Assembly (NCBI RefSeq): GCF_016405905.1
Contig: NZ_JAEFCB010000010.1
Span: 62,001 to 126,000 of the forward strand
Length of the DNA: 64,000 nucleotides
DNA from: Variovorax sp. IB41
GTDB lineage: Bacteria; Pseudomonadota; Gammaproteobacteria; Burkholderiales; Burkholderiaceae_C
Direction: 5' to 3'
Below the pieces are notes generated by a model. It was not told the origin of the DNA, ran no database searches, and was given only the letters and a program-made list of their open reading frames with translations. Shown here piece by piece: positions 52,801 through 55,251 of the stretch. The stretch's first letter is position 1. The number at the start of each line of letters is the position of its first letter. Position numbers and translations under genes: made by a program.

Positions 52801-53618
52801 TGGCGATCGCGCCGGGCGGCTCGGTGGCGGTGGAGGGCGGGCGCGTCACGCTCAACGCGAACGGCACGCTCACCTTCGTGCCGAACGCGGGCTTCACCGG
52901 CACGCCGAGCTTCTCGTACACCGTGGCCGACAGCGCGGGCGCCGAGGCGACCGGCACCGTGGGCCTCGTGGTCACGGCCGCCCCCGCGCCGGTGCCGCCG
53001 GCGACTTCTGGCGGCGCGGACGTGGAGCAGTTGCTGGCGACGGGTCAGCCGATCTGGCTGCAAGGCGGCCGCGACCCCCGCGGCGAAGCAGACACGAAGG
53101 ACCGCGGTCTCCGCCCGATGTACGCCCCGGCGCACATCATCGAGGCGGTCAACGGCATCCGTTCGCTGCACGGCACCGCCGCGCTCGATGCGCAGCAGCC
53201 GGTGCGCTCGGCGGTGGACGGCATCCGCACGCTCGACGGCACCAAGCCGCTTGACACGGCCACGCCGATCCTCGACCTGGCCGAGCACCTGCAGCAGCGC
53301 TTCCAGCTGCGCGACCCGGTGCAGGCGCTGTTCACCGCGCAGGCCGATGCCCGCATCCTGGACGCCACGCGCGCCGGCAGCGATGTCGTGCTCTCCGGTG
53401 AGCGCGCGGCGGCCAACGACGGCGATGCGCCGGTGCCCGCAGATGCCACGCGCGCGGTGCCGTCAGCGGCCAGGGGCGCGGCGATGCTGCAGCTGGACGT
53501 CGATGCGCTGACCTTCAGCGAGCAGATCGCCTTCCACGTGGGCCAGTCCTTCGCCGAGACCGACCAGCTGGCCGCCGCGCTGCGCACGCAGATTCCTCCC
53601 GTACCCGTCAATCCCTGA
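25881..53618 (+). CDS. Giant 9245-residue LEPR-xLFDAA/DUF4347 cadherin-like repeat protein
   Basis: One uninterrupted 27.7-kb frame. The N-terminus has LEARYMFDAAA (residues 32-42), a version of the LEPR-xLFDAA motif of giant exported proteins. A DUF4347 domain (about 139-300) includes IVFIDPGISDVSTLL, HIISHGDPG (His194) and LLYGCDTAQG (Cys237). Next come a propeller-like region (311-560), an SdrD-type B domain (565-675, GDRIFDDNNGDRVFGAGDTG) and a lectin-like region (690-860). From ~870 to 9040 there are about 75 cadherin/Ig-like repeats of 95-128 residues, many with NDTDVDGD-type acidic motifs likely to bind calcium. The last 203 residues are unique, without GGxGxDxUx RTX repeats. There is no Sec signal. 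By analogy it is a secreted or surface adhesin. TolC-, HlyD- and M50-type genes follow in the same operon; the start has no good Shine-Dalgarno. Confidence 0.9.
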   Translation: MAKKSSRTGTPRAADLSAAAAPQSAGLRAMALEARYMFDAAAVATGAEVLAAQAAAQQADAAVADAARQAGQAGQADHAQAPAPAAPATLANGWSEDTAYMYTSVDEKTGTADHGGASAFDGLGHALQALAPRENQGAQIVFIDPGISDVSTLLQGIDPSAEVVFLDSRSDGLSQIASALRGRTDVGAIHIISHGDPGELRLGNAVYDNADLSARSAELAAIGSALGRDGDILLYGCDTAQGVVGEQFTHSLSRLTGADVAASVDLTGAQRLGGNWNLEYQVGHIESRVVVDDHAQAAYDSTLDAAVNTGSGAVLAVYGRTIVSIDVTTGKATTLTNVPATVGGIAVGDTPNALSLNAAAGLIYYLDGTSTTSRALFAYDYINNTHILIDSNITDNGSLVVAGDQGVSGGGAAYYNGAMYLGVENVGGTTSDRIFRLVFAADGRSITGTSVFVSAVAGGAEWGDLAIDTANNALVSVGSNDATTRSFVRWDLATGNQLTNVAYTPTSIQLATGTNGGLYAIGGTTIQSLNPATGALVSTVNVTTNGSTAIGGSVADGAGAVPATGTIGDRIFDDNNGDRVFGAGDTGIANVTVQLIDDVNGNGVADTGERVLATDTTNATGNYLFTGVLPGAYVVRVTDTNGALGGSSPTNGAAFRAISLASIGGSDLTADFSYDKVPPVIDLNSGTNTTDVVNNGGFTGGGTGWTSTGSTTFAGDHAQWTSDITSGSLTQAGLTGLQSGPGTSGAAQIVFGFGWNNGFPDSNASSVLTVSVGGVVYATITTGRSGLNPNIATVVYSNGATGPSTIVAPSTFGNWTYTDITINLPSTVANAGNLVFNFTPDTTLLAAGDDVSIDNVRVFTSADITPGRDWSGTYTEDGAPVAISDTDASIVDSDSTNMVSAQIVLTNGQAGDLMRIGGVALANGSTGTLNGLAYTVSVSGGVTTINLTGSATKAVYASTIGAITFESTLQNPTASPVRDITVTVNDGAFTSNTAHALITVVPVNDAPVLGTGSTLTYTENGAPAAVNGAITVSDVDSATLASATVAITGNFVAGQDILGFTNVPATMGNITATYNAATGVMTLSSAGNTATTAQWQAALRAVQYSNGSDNPATAARTVSYTVNDSALNSNVVTSTVNVTAVNDAPVLSGGSSVTYTENGTPTAVNGAIVVSDLDNATLASGTVAITGNFVPGQDVLSFTNVPAAMGNIVGTYNAATGVMTLSSAGNTASTAQWQAALRAVQYANTSEDPSAVARTVTYTVNDSAANSNTVTSTVNVAPVNDAPVNTLPAGWSTNEDATVGLTGLQVADVDAGSGTLRVTLSVPTGSLTAASGGGVTVTGSGTGTLVLEGSQASINAYLASAARPNYVPLANANGSVTLTMTTTDLGNAGGGGAQTDTDTATITIAAVNDAPSGTDRTVTLNEDGTYTFSAADFPVTDAADTPANGLQSIIVTTLPPASQGVLRLNGVAVTAGQVIPAGSLGQLTFTPAANLNGNGLGAFTFQVVDNGGTANGGLNTDATPNTFAFNVTAVNDAPVINPDSATGTEDTPVTGNVLANDTDVDGDPLAVTQFVVNGSTFTAGQTATIAGVGTLVINANGSYTFTPAADYNGTPPVVTTYTVSDGTTAVTSTLTITVTAVNDAPVNTLPAGWTTNEDAAVGLTGLQITDVDAGSATMRVTLSVPAGTLSAASAAGVTVTGSGTGTLVLEGSQASINAYLASAARPNFQPVANQNGSVTLTMTTTDFGNTGTGGTLTDTDTAIITINTVNDAPSGADRTVTIAEDGTYTFSAADFPITDAGDTPANSLQSVVITTLPPATQGVLRLNGVAVTAGQVIPVGSLGQLTFTPAANANGTGIGSFTFQVVDNGGTANGGQNTDQSPNTFAFNITAVNDAPVGNADTGAGAEETVVTGNVLANDTDVDGDALTVTQFVVNGSTFTAGQTATIAGVGTLVVNANGSYTFTPAANFNGAVPVVTYTLSDGTATATSTLALTVSAVNDAPVNTLPAGWTTNEDTTAGLTGLQIADVDAGTGPMRVTLSVPTGSLTAASGAGVTVTGSGTGTLVLEGTQASINAYLASAARPNYVPVANANGSVTLTMTTSDLGNTGTGGALTDTDTATITLTAVNDAPSGADRTVSLNEDGTYTFSAADFPITDAGDTPANSLQSVVITTLPPAAQGVLRLNGVAVTAGQVIPVGSLGQLTFTPAADVNGNGIGAFTFQVVDNGGTANGGQNTDQSPNTFAFNVTPVNDAPVANPDTVAATEDTPLSIPVANLLGNDTDVEGNTLAITSVQGAVGGTVSLVGGNVVFTPTANFNGAASFTYTVSDGNGGTATATVTVNVAAVNDAPVAANDSASTPINTPLANIPVLANDTDVDGDALSVTGATVNPALGTVTVNPNGTLNFTPATNVTGPVQITYTVSDGKGGTASAVLTVNVGANTPPQSADTTANGTEDTPLVLTTANFPFTDADAGQTLTNVRIDTLPVNGTLLLNGVAVAAGQTVTAADIAAGRLTFVPGANGNGAIYASFTFSVQDSGGAFDAAPNTLTFNIAAVNDVPVANPDSVVTNEDTPATGNVLTNDTDVEGGPLTVTQFVIGGNTFTAGQTATIANVGTLVINTNGSYTFTPAANYNGPVPVATYTVTDGTATATSTLTFSVTAVDDAFTDANETVTTNEDTPLTGSVLTGTTSVDGPVTVTTFTVAGDPTVHTAGQTANIAGVGTLVINANGSYTFTPAANYNGPVPVVTYSMTDGSSGDTSTLTITVAPVDDPFTDANETVTTNEDTPLTGSVLTGTTSVDGPVTVANFTVAGDGTTYTAGQTATIANVGTLVINADGTYTFTPAANYNGPVPVVTYSLTDGSSGDTSTLTITVAPVDDPFTDANETVTTNEDTPLNGSVLTGTTSVDGPVTVTGFSVAGDATVYTAGQTATITGVGTLVINANGSYTFTPAANYNGPVPVVTYSLTDGSSGDTSTLAITVAPVDDAFTDADETVTTNEDTPLTGSVLTGTTSVDGPVTVTSFNIAGDATVYTAGQTATIANVGTLVINTDGTYTFTPAANYNGPVPVVTYSTTDGSSGDTSTLTITVAPVDDAFTDADETVTTNEDTALTGSVLTGTTSVDGPVTVTGFTVAGDATVYTAGQTATIANVGTLIINANGSYTFTPAANYNGPVPVVTYSTTDGSSGDTSTLTITVAPVDDAFTDANETASTNEDTPLTGSVLTGTTSVDGPVTVTSFTVAGDPLTYTAGQTATIAGVGTLVINANGGYTFTPAANYNGPVPVVTYSLTDGSSGDTSTLTITVAPVDDAFTDADETATTNEDTPLTGSVLTGTTSVDGPVTVTGFTVAGDPAAYTAGQTATIANVGTLVINANGSYTFTPAANYNGPVPVVTYSLTDGSSGDTSTLTLTVAPVDDAFTDANETVTTNEDTPLTGSVLTGTTSVDGPVTVTTFGIAGDDTVYTAGQTATIAGVGTLVINVNGSYTFTPAANYNGPVPVVTYSMTDGSSGDTSTLTINVAAVDDAFTDADETVSTNEDTPLSGSVLTGTTSVDGPVTVTGFTVAGDATVYTAGQTATITNVGTLVINTNGTYTFTPAANYNGPVPVVTYSMTDGSSADTSTLTLSVTAVNDPPVGNPDTATVTEDVPATGNVLANDTDIDGNTLTVTSFTIAGDGTFTAGQTATLAGVGTLVINANGSYTFTPAANYNGPVPVVTYTVSDGTAIATSTLTLTVSAVNDAPVNTLPTGWTTNEDATVGLTGLQITDADAGAGPMRVTLSVPAGSLTAASGAGVTVTGSGTGTLILEGSQASINAYLASAARPNYTPVADDNGSVTLTMTTSDLGNTGAGGTLTDTDTATITIAAANDAPSGADRTVTINEDGTYTFSAADFPITDAGDTPANSLQSVVITTLPPAAQGVLRLNGVDVTAGQVIPVGSLGQLTFTPAANANGVGIGAFTFQVVDNGGTANGGQNADQSPNTFAFNVTAVNDAPVASDDVASTAINTPLANIPVFANDTDVDGDLLTVTQATVNPALGTVTINPDGTLNFTPATNVTGPVQITYTVSDGKGGTDTAVLTVNVGANTPPQSADTTVNGTEDTPLVLTPANFPFTDTDAGQSLASVRIDTIPANGALLLNGAVVTPGQTISASDIAAGLLSFVQGPNGNGAPYASFTFSVQDSGGTFDTTPNTLTFNIAAVNDAPVANPDTATVDEDTPATGNVLGNDNDVDGDVLTVTQFTVGGTTFAAGTAATLAGVGTLQINADGSYTFTPAANYNGPVPVATYTVNDGTANAQSTLTITVAPVDDAFTDADETVSTNEDTPLTGSVLTGTTSADGPVTVTGFTVAGDATAYAAGQTATIANVGTLALNADGSYTFTPLADYNGPVPVVTYTLSDGSSTDSSTLAITVAPVNDAPVNTLPASFAGSEDTPLPLTGLSVSDVDAAGGTITVTLSVASGTLTAGPGGAVGVSGSGTGTVVLTGTQADINAYLASSAPVYVPVANANGAVVLTMTTDDGGNTGGGALADTDTRTINIAPVNDAPVGTADTGTVVEDTPLSGNVLANDTDVDGNALTVTQFVIGGNTFLAGSTANLAGVGALTINSDGSYTFTPAANYNGPVPVATYTLSDGTATAQSTLTLNVTPVDDAFTDANETVSTNEDAALTGSVLNGTSSVDGPVTVTTFTVAGDATTYTAGQTAAIANVGTLVLNADGSYTFTPAANYNGPVPVVTYNMTDGSSGNVSTLTITVLPVADAPVANPDTVAATEDTPLTIAPATLLGNDTDVDGDTLAILSVQDGVNGTVSLVGGNVVFTPAPNFNGTASFTYTVSDGNGGTSTATVTVNVGAVNDAPTGINDVASTAINTPLANIPVLANDIDVDGDALTVTGATVDPALGTVTVNPNGTLNFTPATNVTGPVQITYTVSDGKGGTDTAVLTVNVGANTPPESADATVTGMEDTPVTLSLANFAFTDGDAGQSLASVRIDTLPLNGTLLLNGVAVTAGQTIAASEISAGRLSFVPGANGNGATYASFTFSVQDSGGAFDATPNTITFDIAPVNDAPLGNADSATTPEDTPVSGNVLTNDTDVDGNTLAVAQFTVGGNTFAAGQTATLAGVGTLVINANGTYTFTPAANYNGPVPVVSYTVSDGTDTASSTLTLSVTPVDDAFTDADEAVTTNEDTLLTGSVLTGTTSVDGPVSVTGFTVAGDATAYTAGQTATIANVGTLVINANGSYTFTPAANYNGPVPLVTYSMTDGSSTDSSTLTITVAPVDDAFTDADETASTNEDTPLNGSVLTGTTSVDGPVTVTSFTVAGDATVYTAGQTATIANIGTLVINANGSYTFTPATNYNGPVPVATYSMTDGSSSDTSTLAINVTAVNDGPVGNPDTATVTEDVPATGNVLGNDTDVDGDTLTVTGFTVAGDGTFTAGQTATIAGVGTLVINANGSYTFTPAANYNGPVPVVTYTVSDGMATATSTLTLTVGAVNDAPVNTLPTGWTTNEDTTVGLTGLQITDADAGSGPMRVTLSVPAGSLTAASGAGVTVTGSGTGTLILEGSQASINAYLASASRPTYVPVANANGSVTLTMTTSDLGNTGAGGALTDTDTALIGITPINDAPEGADRTVTLDEDGTYTFSAADFPITDAGDTPANGLESVVITSLPPAAEGVLRLNGVEVTAGQVIPVGSLGQLTFTPAANVNGNGIGAFTFQVVDNGGTANEGLNTDETPNTFAFNVTAVNDAPVANPDTVAATEDVPLSIPVANLLGNDTDAEGNTLTITSVQGAVNGTVSLVGGNVVFTPAANFNGTASFTYTVSDGNGGTSTATVTVNVAAVNDAPVAGDDVATTPINAPLANIPVLANDTDVDGDALSVTGATVNPALGTVTVNADGTLNFTPAANVTGPVQITYTVSDGQGGTDTAVLTVNIGANTPPQSADATVNGTEDTPVALTLANFAFTDGDAGQSLSGVRIDTLPLNGTLLLNGIAVTAGQTISAADIAAGRLGFAPGANGNGATYASFTFSVQDSGGAFDTAPNTITFNIAAVNDAPVANPDTVTATEDTPLSIPVATLLGNDTDVEGNTLTITSVQGPVNGTVSLVGGNVVFTPAPNFNGAASFTYTVTDGNGGTATGTVTVNVGAVNDAPVAGDDVATTPINTPLANIPVLANDSDVDGNALTVTQATVDPALGTVTLNPDGTLNFTPANNVTGPVQITYTVSDGQGGTDTAVLTVNIGANTPPESADATVDGTEDTPVTLTTANFAFTDGDAGQSLASVRIDTLPLNGTLLLDGIAVTAGQTISAADIAAGRLGFAPGANGNGAAYASFTFSVQDSGGAFDATPNTLTFNIAAVNDAPVANPDTVAATEDTPLSIPIANLLGNDTDVEGNTLTLDSVQGAVNGTVSIVGGNVVFTPTPNFNGTASFTYTVSDGNGGTSTATVTVSVGAVNDAPVATDDTATTPINTPIANIPVLANDTDVDGDALSVTSATVDPALGTVTVNANGTLNFTPATNVTGPVQITYTVSDGKGGTDTGVLIVNIGANTPPQSADATVAGTEDTSVTLTTANFAFTDSDAGQSLSGVRIDTLPLNGTLLLNGIAVTAGQTISAADIAAGRLGFAPGANGNGATYASFTFSVQDSGGAFDATPNTITFNIAAVNDVPVANPDTVAATEDTPLSIPVATLLGNDTDVEGNTLTITSVQGAVNGTVSLVGGNVVFTPAPNFNGTASFTYTVSDGNGGTSTATVTVNVGAVNDAPVATDDVASTPINTPLSGIPVLANDTDVDGDALTLTGATVDPALGTVTVNPNGTLNFTPAANVTGPVQIEYTVSDGKGGTDTGVLTVNIGANTPPQSADATVGGTEDTPVTLSPANFAFTDADAGQSLSSVRIDTLPVNGTLLLNGVAVTAGQTISASDIAAGRLGFVPGANGNGAAYASFTFSVQDSGGAFDATPNTITFNIAAVNDVPVANPDTVAATEDTPLSIPVANLLGNDTDVEGNTLTITSVQGAVNGSVSLVGGNVVFTPAPNFNGAASFTYTVSDGNGGTSTATVTVNVGAVNDAPVAGDDVATTPINTPLANIPVLANDADVDGDALSVTGATVNPALGTVTVNPNGTLNFTPATNVSGPVQITYTVSDGKGGTDTAVLTVNVGANTPPESESVTVNGTEDTTVTLTTANFIFFDTDAGQTLANVRIDALPVNGTLLFNGVAVAVGQLVSAADIAAGALTFVPGANGNGAAYASLAFSVQDSGGAFDTAPNTITFDIAAVNDTPVGNPDSVVTNEDTPATGNVLINDTDVEGGPLTVTQFTIGGNTFTAGQTATIANVGTLVINGDGSYTFTPAANYNGPVPVATYTVTDGTATATSTLSFSVTAVDDAFTDADETVSTNEDTTLTGSVLTGTTSVDGAVTVTSFTVAGDGTTYTAGQTANIANVGTLVINANGSYTFTPAANYNGPVPVVTYSMTDGSSGDTSTLNITVVPVDDPFTDANETASTNEDTPLTGSVLTGTTSVDGPVTVASFSVAGDATVYTAGQAATIANVGTLVINTDGTYTFTPAANYNGPVPLVTYSLTDGSSTDTSTLAITVAPVDDPFTDANETVSTNEDTTLTGSVLTGTTSPDGNVTVTSFTLAGSATVYLAGQTATIANVGTLVIAGDGSYTFTPVTNYNGPVPLVTYSLTDGSSGDTSTLAITVTPVDDPFTDADEAVSTNEDTTLTGSVLTGTTSVDGPVTVTSFTLAGSATVYTAGQTATIANVGTLVINANGTYTFTPAANYNGPVPVATYSLTDGSSTDTSTLTITVAPVDDAFADADETASTNEDTPLTGSVLTGTTSVDGPVTVTGFSVAGDATVYTAGQTATIANVGTLVINTDGTYTFTPAANYNGPVPVVTYSMTDGSSTDTSTLTLTVTPVDDPFTDANETVTTNEDTPLAGSVLTGTSSVDGPVTVTSFTVAGDGTTYTAGQTATIANVGTLVINANGSYTFTPAANYNGPVPVVTYSMTDGSSPDTSTLTITVAAVDDAFTDADETATTNEDTPLTGSVLTGTTSVDGPVTVTSFTLAGDATVYTAGQTATIANVGTLVINANGTYTFTPAANYNGPVPVATYSLTDGSSTDISTLTITVAPVDDPFTDANETASTNEDTPLTGSVLTGTTSPDGAVTVTSFTVAGDATVYTAGQTATIASVGTLVINGDGTYTFTPAANYNGPVPVATYSMSDGSSTDTSTLTITVAPVDDAFTDADETAGTNEDTPLTGSVLTGTTSPDGAVTVTSFTLAGDATVYTAGQTATIANFGTLVINANGSYTFTPAANYNGPVPVATYSMTDGSSTDTSTLTITVAAVDDPFTDANETVSTNEDTPLTGSVLTGTTSVDGPVTVTGFSIAGDATVYTAGQTATIAGVGTLVIGANGNYIFTPAANYNGPVPVVTYSMTDGSSTDTSALTITVAPVDDAFTDADETATTNEDTPLNGSVLTGTTSVDGPVSVTGFTVAGDATAYTAGQTANIAGVGTLVINANGSYTFTPAANYNGPVPVVTYSLTDGSSADTSTLAITVAPVDDAFADANETANTNEDTPLTGSVLTGTTSVDGPVTVAGFTVAGDGTTYTAGQTATIAGIGTLVINANGSYTFTPAANYNGPVPLVTYSMTDGSSTDTSTLTLTVDAVNDAPVAGDDTASTPINTPLTGIPVLGNDTDADGDTLTVTGATVAPGLGAVNVNPDGTIDFTPAAGVTGQVQITYTVSDGKGGTDTAVLTVTVGNNTPPEGADATANGTEDTPLVLTPANFPFTDPDAGQGLAAVRIDALPANGTLLLNGVAVSAGQLVSAADIAAGRLTFVPGANGNGTGYASLRFTVQDTAGAFDAAPNTLRLDIAPVNDAPVLVAPPTGTVTAEDTPLAGTVQAADPDGDALGYTVTQGPAHGTLVINPDGSYVYTPAPDFNGADSFTVEVSDGRGGTLVVTVPVSVTPVNDAPVARPDAAIAPAGAAVTIDVLGNDTDADGDALTVRAIDGVAIAPGGSVAVEGGRVTLNANGTLTFVPNAGFTGTPSFSYTVADSAGAEATGTVGLVVTAAPAPVPPATSGGADVEQLLATGQPIWLQGGRDPRGEADTKDRGLRPMYAPAHIIEAVNGIRSLHGTAALDAQQPVRSAVDGIRTLDGTKPLDTATPILDLAEHLQQRFQLRDPVQALFTAQADARILDATRAGSDVVLSGERAAANDGDAPVPADATRAVPSAARGAAMLQLDVDALTFSEQIAFHVGQSFAETDQLAAALRTQIPPVPVNP
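29715..32612 (+). repeat. Mixed repeat block B-C-G, B-C-G, B-C in the giant gene
   Basis: Three repeat types alternate in fixed order. B (384 bp, VNDAPVNTLPAGW...) starts at 29715, 30789 and 31860. C (369 bp, VNDAPSGADRTV...) starts at 30099, 31173 and 32244. G (318-321 bp, VNDAPV...TGNVLANDTDVDGD) starts at 30468 and 31542. Unit lengths are whole codons and nearly identical between copies. B-C pairs recur at 37053-37805 and 42282-43034. Confidence 0.85.
32613..33524 (+). repeat. 912-bp D-E-F triad, first copy
   Basis: A three-domain super-repeat: D (95 residues, VNDAPVANPDTVAATEDTPL), E (PINTPLANIPVLANDTDVDGD) and F (ANTPPQSADTT ... FSVQDSGGAFD). Exactly 912 bp. Further copies are at 40089-41000 and in five tandem copies at 43035-47594; an E-F pair alone is at 37806-38432. 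Confidence 0.85.
33843..36731 (+). repeat. Nine tandem 321-bp A repeats
   Basis: Nine copies of a 107-residue unit beginning VDDxFTDAxET and containing TNEDTPLTGSVLTGTTSVDG and GSYTFTPAANYNGPVPVVTY. The block is exactly 9 x 321 bp with no indel. Single A copies occur at 38751-39071 and 39768-40088, and a pair at 41319-41960. Confidence 0.93.
43035..47594 (+). repeat. Five tandem 912-bp D-E-F triads
   Basis: Copies start at 43035, 43947, 44859, 45771 and 46683 and end at 47594, exactly 5 x 912 bp. Sequence identity between copies is high at DNA level, pointing to recent tandem duplication or gene conversion of the 304-residue three-domain block. Confidence 0.93.
47913..51764 (+). repeat. Twelve tandem 321-bp A repeats
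   Basis: The largest run of the A unit, exactly 12 x 321 bp, preceded by a G unit (47595-47912) and followed by an E-F pair (51765-52391). Variation is concentrated in a few positions (AGDATVY / AGDGTTY / AGSATVY, and SVDGPVT / SPDGAVT). Confidence 0.93.
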
Positions 53619-53642
53619 CACCTTGAAACAAGAAAGAGAAAG

Positions 53643-55250
53643 ATGTTTGAGATGCCATCGAATCGACCAGCAACCCGCGCGCCGTCGCGTTCGCTTTCCC
53701 GCTCAGGCTCGCGCGTTCGCCTGCCCGCCGTCTCGACGCTGTGCACCGCCGCGGTCGCCGCGCTGCTGGCCGGCTGCAGCGTGACGCCCGAGCCCTTCAC
53801 GCAGGACCAGCTTCGCCTGCGCGTGGACCGCAACGTGGCCAGCCTCACCGCGAACCAGGAGCCGGTGGCCGGCGAGGTCAGCCTGTACGAGGCCATGGCG
53901 CGCGCGCTGAAATACAACCTCGACTACAAGGTCGCGATGATGGAAGAGGCGGTGCGCGGCCAGGAGCTGGACCGCACGCGCTTCGACATGCTGCCGCAGC
54001 TGGTGGCCAACGCCGGCTACAACTCGCGCAGCAACGACAGCGGCGCGAGCAGCCGGTCTCTGCTGAGCGGTCGCCAGTCGCTGGAGCCCTCGACCTCGGT
54101 GGAGCGCCAGACCACCGCGGCCGACCTGAGCCTGAGCTGGGACGTGCTGGACTTCGGCGTCTCGTACGCCCGCGCGCGGCAGGCCGCGGACCAGCGCCTG
54201 ATTTCGCTGGAGAGCCGCCGCAAGGTGGCCAGCCGCATGGTGGAAGACGTGCGCACCGCCTACTGGCGCGCCGTGAGCGCCGAGCGGCTGATCGCCAAGC
54301 TCGTGCAGCTCTCGGGCGACGTCAACTCCGCGCTCGGCGACTCGGAAGAAATCGCGCGCCGCCGCACCGCGAGCCCGCTGGCCGCGCTCACCTACCAGCG
54401 CGACCTGATCGACGTGGAGCGCCAGATCCAGGCGCTGCAGCGCGAGCTGGTGATCGCCAAGGCGCAGCTCGCCGCGCTCATGAACCTCGCGCCCGGCACC
54501 GATTTCAAGCTCGCGCTGCCGGTGCGCACGGCGATTTCGACCGACTTCTGCCTCTCGGGCGAAGCGATGATCCGCACCGCGCTGGAAAACCGCTCGGAGC
54601 TGCGCGACATTGCCTACCGCCTTCGCATCAACGAGCGCGACGGCACGGTGGCATTGCTGCGCAACCTGCCGAGCCTGCGCGCCTTCATCGGCACCAACTA
54701 CGACTCCAACAGCTTCCTCTACAACAGCAACTGGTCGGGCGTGGGCGTGCGCGCGAGCTGGAACTTGCTGAGCGTGTTCCGCTACCCGGCCGACAAGCGC
54801 GTGATCGAGGCGCAGACCGACTGGCTGGGCGAGCGCGAACGCGCGCTCACCATGGCCGTGATGACGCAGGTGCATGTGAGCCGCGCGCAGTTCGCCTTCG
54901 CGCGCCAGTCGCTCATGACGGCCAGCCGCTACTCGCAGGTGCAGACGGGCATCAACGACCAGATCCGCTCGGCCTTCAAGGCGAAGCAGGAGAGCCGCCA
55001 GCGCCTGATCCGCGAGGAGATGAACGGGCTGCTCGCCGAGGTGCGCTACGACCTCGCGTATGCGGACATGCAGAACGCCTTCGCGAACGTCTACAGCTCG
55101 ATCGGCCTCGATAGCTTCACGCCCGAGGTGAGCAGCCGCGATTCGGTGAAGGACCTGGCCGGCGGCCTGCAGCGGCTCTGGCAGAGCCGGCAGGACGTGA
55201 CCGGGGCCGCCAGCGCCGCCAGTGCCACCGCCTGCACGGCCAGTTCATGA
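53643..55250 (+). CDS. TolC-family outer-membrane channel lipoprotein
   Basis: A 535-residue protein 24 bp after the giant gene. The signal ends in a lipobox, ALLAGC with Cys45, as in NodT/OprM-type channels. The body has the duplicated TolC pattern of long helices: ARALKYNLDYKVAMMEEAVRGQELDRTRFDMLPQL, ASPLAALTYQRDLIDVERQIQALQRELVIAKAQLAALMNL, and the second half ending near YVSSIGLDSF-like YSSIGLDSFTPE. TolC trimers form the outer-membrane exit duct of type I secretion and efflux machines. Location in this operon implies it exports the giant protein or a part of it. Confidence 0.88.
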   Translation: MFEMPSNRPATRAPSRSLSRSGSRVRLPAVSTLCTAAVAALLAGCSVTPEPFTQDQLRLRVDRNVASLTANQEPVAGEVSLYEAMARALKYNLDYKVAMMEEAVRGQELDRTRFDMLPQLVANAGYNSRSNDSGASSRSLLSGRQSLEPSTSVERQTTAADLSLSWDVLDFGVSYARARQAADQRLISLESRRKVASRMVEDVRTAYWRAVSAERLIAKLVQLSGDVNSALGDSEEIARRRTASPLAALTYQRDLIDVERQIQALQRELVIAKAQLAALMNLAPGTDFKLALPVRTAISTDFCLSGEAMIRTALENRSELRDIAYRLRINERDGTVALLRNLPSLRAFIGTNYDSNSFLYNSNWSGVGVRASWNLLSVFRYPADKRVIEAQTDWLGERERALTMAVMTQVHVSRAQFAFARQSLMTASRYSQVQTGINDQIRSAFKAKQESRQRLIREEMNGLLAEVRYDLAYADMQNAFANVYSSIGLDSFTPEVSSRDSVKDLAGGLQRLWQSRQDVTGAASAASATACTASS

Positions 55251-55251
55251 C

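Noticed and set aside
25881..53618. Classification of the giant protein as an RTX toxin or LapA adhesin
   Set aside because: No GGxGxDxUx nonapeptides, no LapG-type retention module recognised, and no partner ABC exporter; the LEPR-xLFDAA/DUF4347 architecture fits better.
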